Below the pieces are notes generated by a model that saw only the letters and a list, made by a program, of their open reading frames with translations, had not been told where the DNA came from and made no database searches. The position numbers and the translations under genes are program-made. Source: Galbula dea (Eukaryota > Chordata > Aves > Piciformes > Galbulidae). From it: DNA of 64,000 nucleotides. The DNA lies in contig VWZX01010114.1 in NCBI GenBank assembly GCA_013399015.1, forward strand, positions 65,916 to 129,915, in the 5' to 3' direction. This document shows positions 37,116 to 50,826 of the stretch, one piece after another (within the stretch, counting starts at the first letter, position 1; every line of letters begins with the position of its first letter).

Positions 37116-39096
37116 GTATTCATTGTTAATGCTGTAACATGCCTTCTGCTTGGCCTGAATTAGACATCTTGCATATCTAAAACTTAGCAGTAATGAATCC
37201 TTTATCCTCAATAGTGTTGTTTCACTTTGGGGAGAAAACAACTTTTCTCAGGGAAAAGCTGTTTATTGTTATATCATGGAAGAGAAAGTCGTGCCTCTTT
37301 AAAGGGCAAAACTGGTGCTTTTGTTTAGACTGCTAAGGTATTCTCTTCAACTGCTAAAACCAGAGTTTCTTTATGTGCTTAAAAGTTAGTCTAGGTAGGG
37401 TGACATCTATAACATATGAATCTGAATGTAGGGGTCTCTCTTAGCCCTCTGAGGGAGTCATATAGTGGTTTTCAGTTAGTGCATGTCATTAAGAAACTGG
37501 ACTACCAAATCTACAGGATCTGGTGGTCCCTAAATAATTTTCCAAGATGCAGACATGTAAAATACACCATTTTCTTCAAAGTGAAAGACCTTTTTTGCTT
37601 CTGTTTTTTGGCCATAAGCAGAAGCTGATAATGTGATAAGTATATATAGGTTATTTACCTTAGGTCATACAAAGAGTTGGGCAGGGTGAACATGCTGAAA
37701 GCCACCTCATGCATTTCTGACACTTGTCAAAAGCACATTTGACTGTGGTATCTTTCTCAGAGTTGAAGAAAGATTAAAATATGAAAAGTGTGGGGTTTAT
37801 TTCTTCACTAAGAAAAGGTGTTACTCTGAAAGCCAACAAACTGGCCCTTCTCTAAAAGAATTGTTTTTCCATAGTTTTCACTGTGGCATCTAGTAGCTGA
37901 CTGTCCTTTAGACTTTATGATGTTGCTCTTCCTTTGGGTTTATTTATGCAGTGATCACTTTTAAATTTCTCTAGAGCTCTTTCAGGCTTTTTAACTTAGA
38001 TAAAAACTGAGGTGGAGTTTTGTTTAAATTCTGAAGACTGGAAATTGCCTTAGACTCTCTCCTGCACTTGGAGAAAAGTCTGTCTTGCTGCAGAGGGCAA
38101 AGTAGATCTTTACTGTGTGAATGGATTTTCTTCAAAGCTGCAGTAAATGAAGTTGATATAATTTACTTAGAATGCAACACAGTAATGGTTTTATGATGCT
38201 TAAATATTTTAAATAGATTTTTAAACCATTTTTATTGGAGTACTGATGACAAACCACTCATTTTAAAGGACTTTTCTGTACCTAATGCTGTATTTAGGAG
38301 TGTTTTCTTGACAGGATAGTCATCATCAGTCTGAGTTCTACAAAACAGTGCCCACAGGCACCCACCCATGTGAAATTACTGAATTTCAGTGGCATTAGAT
38401 GTTTGTATTTCCCAGTGTGTTCCCTTTTCTACCTTGCATGTGCTAATGCAATGATGAGTTGACTGCATTCCCAATATTGCAGAAGCAGTGTAGTTCTGTT
38501 ACTCCAAAGGCCTTTATGGGCTCTGACAGTGCTAAAGAAGTCTTAAAATACCAATTTTGCACACTTTTCTGCTCTCCTGTCCTTTTGAAAAACAGCTCTT
38601 CTGTGGAACACCACCTCAGCCAGGGTAAATTAAGAGCAATTGCTGTTCCCTTGGCCTGTGCCAGACCCTTGATTTGGGTTGATTAGTAGGGAAGATTGCA
38701 AGCATAGTGTGGATGGGATCACAGCACCTTTCTGTCAGCTGCCTTCTTATGTGTGTGGGTGTTTCAGAAAACCTTCTCTGACTTGCCCCAGGTCTTAGTT
38801 GTGGCTTCAGAACACAAAGGATGTCAACGTTGCTCAAGCAGCAAAGTTGTTATTCTGCTTTTATTCATTTTCACCTTGTTTCTGCCCTAAATTCAAACTC
38901 AGCTAGGAATCTGAGAATCAGATCCAGCAGAGGCAGCAATGAGTTACCTTAAATATAAGTTCTGTGGCTCTTGGTAGCACTTTGTAAAGTCCTTGCACTT
39001 AAAAGTGTTGTGGTCTAAGACAGTAACCTTTCCCATAGATTTCATCAACTACAGGGAAGAAAAACCAGTACTTTTTCTTTTATTTCTCTTTTTTAG
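37116..39096 (+). other. MLLT10: Intron, 2.0 kb
   Basis: No transposon, RNA or extra exon is recognisable. The acceptor is strong, TATTTCTCTTTTTTAG. Confidence 0.9.
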
Positions 39097-39663
39097 GAAG
39101 CTTTTTGGGCACTCCTGGGAGCATAAAGTCATCTTCTGGAAGTTCAGCTCAGTCTCCCCAGGACTTTTTGAGCTTTACAGACACCGAGCTGCGAGGTGAC
39201 ACTTTTGCTCATTCTCAACAGGCTTCCTCAACCAAAGATGTACATAAAGGAGAGGCTGGGAGCCAAGAGGGGACTGTCAATTGTTTCTCTTCCTTAATCA
39301 GTCTCCCTTCAGCAGCAGCTGTTTCCCAGGCTAAAAACTTTGACAGCTCACCTGGAGACATAGGTAATTCAAGCCTTACTTCTACAGCCTACAAACGAGC
39401 TCAAACTTCTGCAATTGAAGAAGAAACTGTAACAGAGAAGAAACGGAAAGGAAATAAGCAAAATAAACACGGGCCTGGGAGACCCAAAGGAAATAAAAGT
39501 CAAGAAAGTATTTCCCATCTTTCAGTTTCTTCTGCTTCCCCAACTTCATCTGTGGCATCTGCTGCAGGAAGTGTGACAAGTTCTGGTCTTCAGAAATCTC
39601 CAACTTTGCTCAGGAATGGAAGTTTACAAAGTCTTAGTGTTGGATCATCTCCAGTGGGTTCAG
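39097..39663 (+). CDS. MLLT10: MLLT10 exon: large Ser-rich exon with AT-hook and NLS
   Basis: The two opening bases complete a Gly codon, then 188 codons follow (residues 253-440) and one base is left over. It begins S-F-L-G-T-P-G-S and contains S-P-Q-D-F-L-S-F-T-D-T-E-L. A basic cluster E-K-K-R-K-G-N-K-Q-N-K-H leads into the AT-hook G-P-G-R-P-K-G-N-K at 39471-39497 (residues 377-385). A long Ser/Thr/Ala stretch ends with L-L-R-N-G-S-L-Q-S-L-S-V. The AT-hook binds AT-rich DNA and the KKRK run is a nuclear signal (family knowledge). The frame stays open for about 32 codons past the donor GTAGGC to a stop at 39759-39761, and an ATG at 39105 is internal, not a start. Confidence 0.97.
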
Positions 39664-42135
39664 GTAGGCATTTACTGGATTTGTTTTCTTACCTCCAAAT
39701 CTGTCTTTATTATCCTAGCCAGAACTCTGGGTATGCTTTTCAAGATCAGAGAATCATTTAAGCTGTATTGAAAGTCACTGGGTGGGGGGAGAGTAAGATT
39801 TGTTCCATGTATAGGGGCCAGTGTAGCTGTCTCTGGACTTACATGCTAGATAAACACAGGTTTTGAGGCTGTAGGGGGAAAAAGAAGTTGCATGAAGATA
39901 GGTTCTTTGGAAATGACATGGCAGGTTGAGCTGAAAGAGGTGATTGTGTGTACAGACTCTGTAGCCTCTGTGTTCTGTTCCATGAACAACACCAACACTC
40001 CAGCATCTCAGCTCTGCTGAAGATCTCCCTCAAGTATTCTTTCCCCAATTCAGCTTAACTAAAAGTCAAAATGTCTGTAATGGAGAATTAGCAGTTTAAA
40101 GACATAAAAGGCTGTTCTGAATCTGGACCTCTGTGCAGCTGGATGACATTTTCATATTCTTGTGTGCTTTTTAGCAGTTGGAACTGCCTGGTTTGTTCTT
40201 CCTCTCTTCTGAGTGTTCTGTGCACCTGGGGCTGTGAGAGGCTTTCTGTTCCCACTCAGCCTGTGTGGAATGCACTGCAGATACTGCAGCTACCCAACTC
40301 TGCCTTGCTTGCCAGTTTCTTTTGAGGCCTTTGTGTTTGGATGAAAAAATTGCAACCTGTCTGATACCTTGTTTCTCAAACTTGGAAATGTTTTCCTTTG
40401 TGTTGTTCTAGTGGATTGTTTGACTTCATTTTTGGGGGGAAGAGAAATGGAGCTTGAATATTTGATTGTGGGCAGGGGGTTACACATTATATATTGTATT
40501 TTTTCTCTGCATAAGCACAAGGTGCTTTAAAAATATGTATGCTTCAGGAAACAAACCTTTCCTCAGAGCAAGGCAGGTACTTCAAAACTTGATCTCAAAC
40601 CCACATTGTTTTAAGTCTTTGTTAGATATAGGCAAATGATGATTTTTTTTATTGTGAGTAATCATGGTAATAGCAGTGGCAACTATTCACAGAAAACCAA
40701 CAAACCCAAACACTTTTCCTGCATTGAAATCAATAGGGAGAAATGGTGTGTGAAAAGCTTACTACACTGCCCATCTTGTTGATTAAAATGCAATCTTAAA
40801 AACATCTTAACCTCTTGCCTGCTACAGGCAGAGATCATCCAACAGGTTTAGAGCAGTGTTTGATTTTAGCATGACCTTTCTTACTGCTTTACAATTCCTT
40901 TAAGGTATTGTTGTAGTTGGGGTACTAGATGAAGTACAAGATGTTGGTTTGAAGTGAGTGCTTCATGTTTTTCCCCCTCACATTTGTCTTAGAATGTTCT
41001 GGTCTTGTGAGCTCCTAGAAGAGACCTTTCCCTGGCCAGGTCCATCCTTGCTTCTTTTGTCCTCTTTATTACATCTCACTCTTCCATCTACCAAATACCA
41101 GTGAGTGATAATGTCAAACTGCCTTTGCAGACAGCTTTGCAATGCATGGATGGAAATGCTGGGTAGGTTTTACTGCCTTTATCATGATTTCTAGCCTATA
41201 ATATCACTTCTGTTAAGTGTACTTGGCTTCTTGCTAGCCAGTGTTAGACCTGTCCTGTCAAAGAGGGCTATTTTCTGAAGATGTCAAAGAATAGGAAGGA
41301 AAACCAAATGAACAAACAAAATCCATAGCCAAAATTACCCCAGCAAACCCAAAGAAAGAAAACCAGATGGGATGACTTCACCTAAATTTATCCAGAAACT
41401 TCTGCTGAAGTCTGAGCATACTGTTTTAATGCACTCTTCTCCCTGATTTCCCCTTTCTCTTAGGGTTGTAGTGCTGCTTTCCTCACTTCATCATAAGCCT
41501 TTTCTGGGGTTAGCAGTCCATTTACAACTTGGTTACAATGAGAAAGGGCATATGGGTGTTCTCAGTGTTATCAGAAACACACGTTTTCTCAGGTATGGTA
41601 AACTGATGTTTCTCTTTGAAATGTCTCTATATTGTCCAGTAACAAAATCTGACAAATGGATCTAAATGATTTGACCCAAAACACCAAATAGGATTCTGTG
41701 TGTGTAAATGTAGTGAGAGAAAATGCAAGGCAAGTTAAGAAAAAGTTTTTCCTGCCTCTTAGTTGGAATTGCCTTTTTACTTCAAAGAAGCAGAATCAGG
41801 AATGAGTTAGACCATACTAAACAAAGCTTTTGAGGCACTTTCAAGAACCTATTCCTCATTTATTTACTTTTTAAGTAACCTTCTTAACTGCAGCTATCTT
41901 AAGCTAGCATTCTGTTTCCATTTCCTTAAGAGTACCTGGTAAGATCCATAAAAAGGATGGAAATTGTTACTTTGCACATGTCTACTAATCCTGCTGACAG
42001 TTCATGGGCAAATTAGATGCAATGTGAAGGAAAGCTTATTGTAAAAGGTAATGCAGATTCAGGATTTGCTATTTATGCATAATTAAGTGTCTAACATAAA
42101 CCTTTTCTTTAGTAGAACTGTATTTATAGAGTTGT

Positions 42136-42745
42136 AGAATCATACAGTCACTAAGGTTGGAAAAGACCTCTAAGATGATCAAGTCCAACCATTGAGCCAA
42201 CAGCCCCATGCCACCAAACCATGGCACCAGGCACCACATCTACATGTTGGTGTTTTTGAACCCCTCCAGGGATGGTGACTCCACCACTGCCCTGGGCAGC
42301 CTGGCCCAATGCCTAACAAGTCTTGCAGGGAAGAAATTGTTCCCAATATCCAACCTGAACCTCCTCTGGTGCAACTTGAGGTCATTTTCTCTTGTTCTGT
42401 TGCTAGTCACTGGGAGAAGAGCCCAACCCCTACCCGGCTCCAGCCTCTTTTCAGGGAGCTGTAGAGAGAGAGAAGGTCTCCTCTGAGCCTCCTCTTCTCC
42501 AGGCTAACCAAGCCCAGTTCCCTCAGCTGCTCCTCACAACACTTCTGCTCTAGACCTTTCAACAGCTTCATTGTCCTTCTTTGGACACACTCCAGCACCT
42601 CAATGTTCTTCTTGGAGTGAGGGACCCAAAACCGAACCCAGGATTGGAGCTGTGTCCTCACCAGTGCTGAGTCCAGGAGGACAATCCCTGCCCTAGTCCT
42701 GCTGCCACACTAGTGCTGATCCAAGCTGGGATGCTTGTTACATCC
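42136..42745 (-). mobile_element. CR1 LINE 3' part, about 600 bases, reverse
   Basis: This is the longest reverse CR1 in the window. It has the tail AGAATCATACAGTCACTAAG, then CAAGTCCAACCATTGAGCC and CCCTCCAGGGATGGTGACTC. An 84-codon open frame at 42407-42661 reads on the minus strand as ORF2 C-terminus ([19 protein letters not shown], then [15 protein letters not shown]). The inner part 42661-42745 is less certain. Confidence 0.92.
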
Positions 42746-43049
42746 CACTCTTCCCTCTCAATTCCGCTCACAGTATGAAAATAGTTGTCCTCTCCAAGCT
42801 TTTCTCCAGTCTGCAGAACTTCTGTTTTCCTGCTTAGTAAGAACATGGGTGTACTGTGAATAGTACAAGGCCATGTGATGGAAAGCTGTTACAATACTTC
42901 AGGTTGTACTACAGTTGCCATGTAACTGATGTGATGGCCCAGAAGTTTGAGCTCTTAAATGTCCAATCTTAATGCTCTTTATATTTTCTTCTGAACTGTA
43001 TTTGTAATCTGATAGGGAACACAGTTTATGCAGGGCAAGGAAAAATAAT

Positions 43050-43090
43050 TCATAGAATGGCCAGGTTGGAAGGGACCTTAAAGATCATCT
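43050..43090 (-). mobile_element. Minimal CR1 tail, reverse
   Basis: TTCATAGAATGGCCAGGTTG is followed by GAAGGGACCTTAAAGATCATC. Only about 40 bases survive, lying 300 bases from the larger CR1 at 42136-42745. Confidence 0.75.
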
Positions 43091-46000
43091 GGTAATTCAA
43101 AGGAATGAAAATTGTTCATATTAAATTAACATTTTTCTTATATGTCTGTGTCTGTTAAAACAACAATGAGCAAACTTATGTACAAACCATACTTAACCTT
43201 TCTGCTGCAAATTCACAAGCACTGCAGTTTTGTTGTCTAAGAAGACATAAGTCCCTTGTCAGTGGGACTTAAATAAAGCTGCCACTGGTTTCCCCCACAT
43301 GGGGCTGGTTTTTGGAGTGAGTTCAGGATCCTATGTTTTAATGTGAGAGAGAGAGAGCTTCAGCTGAACTCTTGATTTTTATAAAGCTGTTGAACTTTTA
43401 AAGTCACACTAGTTCTATCTTCAGGTTAAATTCATTCTCAGCATCCTAGGGAATAATACTTAAAGATTTCTAGGCCAAAGTACCATGAGACAGTGATCCC
43501 TTGAAGAGTTTTTGGTTTTGGGGAGGGGGTTTGTTTTATTCTTTTCACAACAAGAGTGAGTAAAGAACAGAAACCTTTCATCCTGGGAGTGGAGGAGTAG
43601 CATCTTGTCCCACTGCTTACTTCTGCTAGCAGTGGATTCCAAGACCAAAGGATTCTTTTAGGTACTTGCACTTTATTTTAACAGTACTGCAGAAACTAAG
43701 CAGGTGGTGGGAAGGCAAAAAACCCAGTTCTGATAAATAACTTCCATCCATTCTGTCTTTTTGAGTCAAGCAGTTTGTGCAGGCTCTTTGGAGCACATTC
43801 CAGGGCATGAAGAACTTTCTGAGAACTTGTGTCTCCCAGCAATAGGGGAAAAAGCCCATGTTATGTGATGTACAGTGCCTTCTGACTTCAGTGGAGTCAT
43901 GCAGCAAGGGAAAATGAAAAGCAATCAGGTGTCAGGAGTAAACTGAAATTTCTGGTTTATGGGAGATAAAGTTACTGCTGCTGGAAGAATTACAGTGCTG
44001 CAAGGATTTGGGGATGCTTCTCTGTCTTTCCTGGTTCTATTCTTGCTTTCAAGTGTACAACAAATTGTCTGGTATCAGCTTCAGTTGCTAAGGGCTTCAG
44101 GGGATCATTTGCTTCAATATTTTAATTTTTGCATAATTGATTTTATGCTTTTCTGAGTATTGTAAACCTTACCAGAGCTTCTGAAGCAGTTCTTTTTTTC
44201 CCTGAGAAGACTAGAGAAGGTTGAATTCCAAATTGGGCCTTGAAATGATTAGCCCATTTGCTGAGCAGCCTTGCTGTGCCCATCTTCTGGAGTTCCTTTG
44301 GCACAATTGAGGCAGCTTTATAATTTGTCTTGTGTCATTTTTATCTCTACATCATATACATCCTACCCTTCCCAAGTTGCTGGCATGCTCTGGTTGGTAA
44401 CTCAAGACAGTTTTTGGAATAAAGGATGTAGCCAAAGCCAGTATTGTACTTTAATAGAGCAATATTTCAAACTCTGGTTTAGCAACGGTGAATGGCTTTT
44501 GGCACAGGCCCCTCTGGCTTGATCTAATGTCTTGTGCAGTCAGATTTCACCTTTATATAGCACTTCACTAGGTGCTTCAGCTCAGTCCATGGATTTTATT
44601 CTCCTTTCTCACTGATTGAAGCAGTGGTGAAGCCTCTGCTCTCTGTTACACTCCTGTGCTGGGAGCTGATCTTCCTTTTCAGCTTGTTGCCATAATCAGG
44701 ATGTAAGACAATTCTGAGCTTCCAAGTAGATGAGTGACTTGAAATCATTCTCACTGAGTCCCTCAGAGCTTCTGTTAAATCTCAGGGATGTTCTGTTTAG
44801 ACTCCTGTAGCCTTTGACTTCCTAGCTAAATCTACTGGGAGAAAAGAGTTCAGAAAACAATAGTCTGAAATAGTTTGTGCTGTTAGGTGCCCTACAAGCC
44901 AAAGCAGAGAAAGAAGTCTTGCTGTGTTAAAAAGCCAGTTTGTATTCCAGAAGAGAGAAAACAGAAAGAATGAATTGATACTAATAGATATTGGTGACCT
45001 TTTAGGACTAGGCAAACAGTGTAGAAAACACACAAGGCAAAATTCATGCTCAGACAGTTTGGCTTTTCATATCTGAGGCTCAACAGAAATGAGGCTGGTT
45101 TGATACAAGAATAAAATGTGGAAATTGCTGATTATTGGGATAGAATGGAGACATTCATCAGGTAATTGGGAGGAAGTGACATGAGGTAGCAGAAGCTTAT
45201 GAAAATGGGGATTATCATGAAATGGATCTCCCCAGCAGTGTTCTGAACTGAACCAGGTGTTAGCAGCAGCCACAGCCAGAAGTAATAAATGGGCATTTCC
45301 TGCTGATGGTTTTAGACTGTCAGTGTTAGATTTCAGCCAGGTCTTTACAGCTGCTGAAGTTGTAGGAGACTGATGAATAAGTAGTTAATGTGTACTTAGA
45401 ATGTGTCTTGATACAAGAAGGAAAGATGTTAAGAGATGTAAAATTGTGATGATTAATGGTAGCTATTGTGAGTTATGGAAAGGAACTTTCTGGCCTTGTT
45501 CTTTTTTTGTGGTAATTTTTGACTAAAAGCAGTGGCCTGGGGGCTGGCTCCATTGCAGTTGATCCAGTGTGAAGGCAATTTTTCCAGTTTTAAGTGAAGA
45601 CCTGTCATGATAGGAAGTCAGCAAACTTTTCTGTTGTATGTAGTTACAGGATAAATCTCAATTTCATTTTGACCAGAGAATTATTAACTCATATTGCTTA
45701 CTTTGAAGCTGTGTTATTTGCCTGTGCATCAGTTAGCAGCCTTATGAAATAGATCTTTGGTAAGCAGTACTAAGTAGGAGTTGTGTTGGTGGAGCTGAAG
45801 TCAAAGATTCTGGCTAACAAAGATGGATGTGTGCTTGCAGAATAAGGATGTCCTGCTAGTGAATGATCCAGTGATGCCTGAGCTTCCAGTGCTGAGCTGT
45901 GTTTAAAAAGATTCCAATGCAGAAACAGCAAACTGAGGAGAGGTAGCTCTGGGTTCAGCAGAGTGCATCTGCTCCTCAGTACTGGATCTGCCTCTGCTCT

Positions 46001-48460
46001 CTCCTGTGTAAAGGAGAGAAGAGCCAGGAGAAGTCAAGGGCTGGAAAAAGCATGTTACTAGAGAAAAGCCAAGGAGAGACTTGATCTGACTGGGAATGTG
46101 GTATGGGGAAAAGCAATACTATCATGATCCTTAGCCTAAGAAAAGGTAAAACATGCTCAAGTGAGAGGAAGGAATAGTTGGACAGTTCTCAGCAGTGTTG
46201 CTGGAATGGTAGAGGTAATATTCTTCCAGAAGATAGAGTTTAGCTGAGCATATTTAGTGGATTTGCAGGTATTCTGTAGAGCTAAGAATCAAATCATGTG
46301 CTCACAGGGATTCTTGTTTGGCTCTTAGCTGTGAACCTCCATCTGTCCTGTGTTATCCCTTTGATTTCTACAAGAAAAATTAGCCTGGTGGCTCAGTTTG
46401 GTGTATGAAATGCTGTAAGGAGGCAAATAATGCATGCCAAAATACTGCAGCTACTCAACATGGTGTGTTCTGTGCTTTTATCCAAGACTGGGGAAGAGTT
46501 AAGACTTGGCTGCTTGCTGTGAGGATTCACAGTGCTTTCTGAAAATGGATGCTGTAATAAATATATGTGGATGTGATGAATAGTAACTTGATTAAGACAT
46601 TTTTGTACAAAAAATACTGAGCAATGAACCTGCTAGCAGGTGTGTTTTGAAAACAGCTATGAAAAACCTCTGAATGATGGTGGAGAACTGAACATTATCT
46701 CATGCTCAGATGCTTTAGGAAAAAAAGCTATTGTCATCCCTGTGCTACTCATTTCAAGAAGGGATAGAAAAGTAATGTCACCTGAAATGATTTCATAGAT
46801 ACTGCAGGTAGCAGGGTTTTATATTTAATTTTGATATTAATTTCCTCCTAATATATGAATATAGGAAAGTAGAGAAGAGGCATGCAATGATCAAGGCTTT
46901 TAAAATGTCCTTTTCAGAGAGTCTTAAGCTCTTTGATAGACTGAAGTATCTTTAATTTGGGAATATTTCAGTTTCTAGGAATGGTTAAAAGCATGATTGT
47001 CATTGTCACACAGGAAGAATTCATATGCCTGGGCAGGATTTTTTCATTGGGAATTGCATACTGCAGACTAGTCATTGCCCTGGCTTCTGCTTAAAAAAAA
47101 TACTGACAGAAAAATACAGACATAGAGTAGTTCATGAAATGTTCAGCTGCAAACAAGACCTGGTGAGCCTTTCCCACCTCTGCAGCCTCCCTGACTTCCC
47201 CTGGAAGCTGTGGGCTGTGTGTTAGATCCACAGCAGCTCTCCTGTAAGCACTGTGAGGCCAGAAACTCTTGCTGGACTATTGCTTTGAAACAAAATCTGA
47301 TTTAAACCAAAATGAAACAAAAGAAAGTTTTCATTTCTCAAAAAAATTGTTTTGTTTGGAGTGAAAACAGATGTGAGGGCTTTCTGAAGTGAAAAACTCT
47401 CTCAGGGAAGGGAAGTTCTAACTCTCTAGCTTGCATGTCAAGGTGCTTAGCCCTGCTTGTATCAGAGAAGATGATGGAAATGCAGTTTTACCTAGTTACT
47501 TTTACTAGTTAATTGTTAAAATGGAAATTCTGAAGATTACTTACCTGGAATTAGATTCTCTACTTACAGTGTGACTATGCAGCAGTTGCTACTTGCATGC
47601 TAAGACAGTTCTTTCTTTCTTTCCCCTCTAATAGCCACCAGCAGGTAGTGTTTTTGATTTATCAACTTGTCATACAGACTCTAAGAAACCCCAACACATG
47701 AAGATGGGAAAGGACATGGGGATTTTTCTGAGCTGCCTTACAGGTCTTTCATTTCAAAACAAAACAGAGAAGAGTTTGGTAGTTACTCATAACAAGAGAA
47801 ACACATAATGTCCAAGAGATGAGCAGAAGGCTGTCACTACTCCTAAACTGTGTGAGGTTTTGGTTTGATTCAGGCTTTGTGTGATCTTCTATCCCAGTAT
47901 GAGTTTACTGATGAATCAAATAGATTTTCTAGGTCTAAATTTTGCCCATACAGAATTATTTGCAGAATTGACACCTACCTATGATCTGTTTGAAACATGA
48001 TAAATACCTGTAGGAATACACTGAGGGTTTGCTCCTTGTATCTGGTTTGGCAGAGAAGAAAACAGACAGGGGTGGGGGGGGAAGCTTAAAGGCTACTTCA
48101 GTTGCTGTATTTACTGCTTTTCAGTTTGAACTAGAAATCTTTCTTGTTTGGTAAGGGAAGGTTTTCAAAGAAGTCTATGAGCTTTTTATGAACTATTTGC
48201 TTTTGGGTTATATTTGACCTGGAAACCTACAAAGTGCCTTGCATATGTTTGGTCTTAGGTTTGAATTCCTGACAAAAACTCACTTCTTTTTGGCCTGGTT
48301 AATCAGGGTAAATGTCACTGTATGGATGAGGTCTAGCTGACAGCTTGGCTATTCTTGTTGCTTGCTTAGTGAATAAAAGAAATTACCTTTTTTTTGCAAG
48401 GGTTGATTATCTCTGCAGATAGATGGAGTAAAAATATGTTGCAGTATCATTATGATATTA

Positions 48461-48522
48461 GAAACCAAACCAAACAAAAAAAGGCCCAACCAAACCAAAC
48501 CAGAAACCAACCAACCAACCCC
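48461..48522. repeat. A/C-rich CAAAC/CCAA simple repeat
   Basis: Imperfect AACC-type units (AAACCAAACCAAAC, then CCAACCAACCAACC) with an A7 run in the middle. Confidence 0.8.
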
Positions 48523-49610
48523 ACTTGAATCATGTTAGTTCTTTAGCTCTTTGTATAAAACTAAGAATTACAATTGACAAGAGGACAGGAGAACAAGGAG
48601 ACATTGTGAAACAATTAAGATTTCTATCCTGTCAGTTGTCTTTATTGCAGGACTTGATATTTACTTCAGAGATGCATCCCTTTTCTGAAATATTCCTTAT
48701 TTGCTTTGGGAAATGAAGTGAGATACAGGTGTTGTTTGCTTACTTGCAACTGTTTGTTTCTCAGGGTCTCCTTTAAATATTAGACTTTAACCCCACCTTT
48801 ATTTGATATCATGTTCTATATATGGATTAAAAACTCTACATATTTTTGAAGGTGAACCTTCTGCAGCATCTGGGCTCAATTTGCTAGTGTGCAGCATTCT
48901 TTGTAACTCAGATTGAGAGAGCAATCAGTCTTTAAACTCCATAAAATCTCTTAAAGGTGACATGGGAACATCAAAAAAGTGCAGGGGGAAGGCAAAGAGG
49001 CTTGACTAGAAAAGGAGCAGTAGAGGTTTTTTACCCCTCCTGGAAAACTGTACTTCTCACATCTTACAGACTTTCAAGTCTTTCAGAAGTCAAATATAGC
49101 TGAAAAATAAGTGATGTGCATGTGCTTGATAGCATTTGCAGTGGTTTTGTCCCTCTGAAGACTCTCCAGTTCATATGGTAAAGCTCTTTTGCTGTTGTTG
49201 TTGTCAGAGGTGATAGCACTAGGGTCAGGATTTTAGAGTCTGGAGGAAATGTACTTTGCATTTAAATGTTCCCTTTATTTGGTGTGGAGAGCTGCAGTAC
49301 CACAAGTTAAACTAAGTGGACGTTGTTTCAGGGTTACTGTTGCCACGACTAGCTTCTGCAGGAGAAGAGGCTCTGGTGTCTAGAGCTCTGGTTGATGGCT
49401 GTAATATTTTGAGATTCCCCAGTGAAGTTGTAAACCAAAACTTTAAAGAGAAATGCTGACATACTGTAGAGATGTAAGGAAGGGTAGTTACCTTAAGATG
49501 ATTGAGTTTTTAGCTGAAAGATGTTGCTGGAGGACAAATCCATTAAGAGCTAAAGTGAACAGATTCCTGTGTTGTTGTATAGGGAATGACTATCCATGTA
49601 GATATGGTGC

Positions 49611-49692
49611 ATATACTACAAAGAGCATATACTATATGCAAATAGAATATAGAGAATAGAATATATACTTAATATAATATATCTAAGAAATA
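49611..49692. repeat. AT-rich low-complexity stretch
   Basis: Repeated ATACTA/ATATA/AGAATA words with overlapping AATAGAATATAGAGAATAGA; no coding or RNA signal. Confidence 0.7.
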
Positions 49693-49736
49693 TACCAACT
49701 GTCTGTGATGAACTCCACATCTCCCTGTGCTTCCTC

Positions 49737-49772
49737 CTGAGTTAACCTGAGTTAACTCCTGACTGAGTTAAC
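49737..49772. repeat. Three CTGAGTTAAC motifs in 36 bases
   Basis: Identical 10-mers lie at 49737-49746, 49747-49756 and 49763-49772. Each contains the palindrome GTTAAC. Confidence 0.85.
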
Positions 49773-50826
49773 TTATTTTACTTTCTTACACCAGTTGCAT
49801 GGCTGTGACAGTGGCTTTCTGAAGCCTGTGCTGTGGTTCTGTGTCTCTCTCTCTGGGTGCAGCACTGAGGCATGTGTCCAACAGCAGTTCTTGCTCTGTA
49901 GTGAATGTTTGATGTCAGGTGGACCCCAGGTAGCTTCCTGTGCTGTCACCACCTAGTTGGGATAGTTTACAGGTATAGTCAAAGATTTCAGTAGGAACAG
50001 TGCTAGAGGAACAGCTCTTCTATTTTGTGCTAAGGATTGGGGAGGGTCTAGGATTGGCTTCATCAGTCACAAGGAGGGCAGGTCTAGTGTTGGTCCACAT
50101 CATCATGTACCTGGAATGAGCTCTGTTAGAACCACTTGTTCCAAAGGAGTTGGGTTAAACAGGATGTTTTCTTACTAGGATTCTTTGCATCTCATCAGAG
50201 GGATTGGTTTTCTGTAGCTGTTCATTTCTTCTGTGACTTGGTCTCTTCCATGGATTTGTCTAGTAGTTTTTGAAACCATTTATGCTGTTAATAGCTGAAA
50301 TGTGAGAAGTTAGTTTCCTATCTTTATGCTTTATAAATGGCTGTACTTTGTTTGCAGGTGTTGCTGATCATATTTTGACACTCCTCTAAAAAGAGTTGAG
50401 GAGTCATTAAAAATATTCAGCATCTTTCATATTGGATGAATTTGTCATTTTCCCATGTTAGCTTTTTTAGACCTAGAGATCTTAACACTTTTTTTGTCAT
50501 TCATACTATATCTTTGCCCATTCCAGAGTTCCTCTTAGTGCTACTATATCCTTTTTTGAGGAGTGCAGGTAATATCTGAAGTATAGTTGCAACATGAATT
50601 TTTGAAGTGGCATAATGACTTTTTGTTTTGTTCCCTTCTGACAACTCATAACACTATATTTGCCTTTTTTTCGTCATTGCTTGACAGTCTTTTGATTTCC
50701 TGTTGGGAATCTTAAGGATTAAAACAAAACAAAAAGAGAGACTTTCAGAGTAAGAATCAAAGGTGTGAATCCTTTTCTCATGTATTTATTTCTTATTGTG
50801 GAGAGATCATTCTAAGAAGTGCATTA

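Noticed and set aside
39105..39761. Possible separate 218-codon gene
   Set aside because: It is the MLLT10 large exon read from an internal ATG and through its donor site; acceptor at 39096, donor at 39664 and phase prove it is an internal exon.
48461..48522. CRISPR-like or other regular array
   Set aside because: The units are irregular AACC-type simple sequence without spacers; this is a eukaryotic intron.
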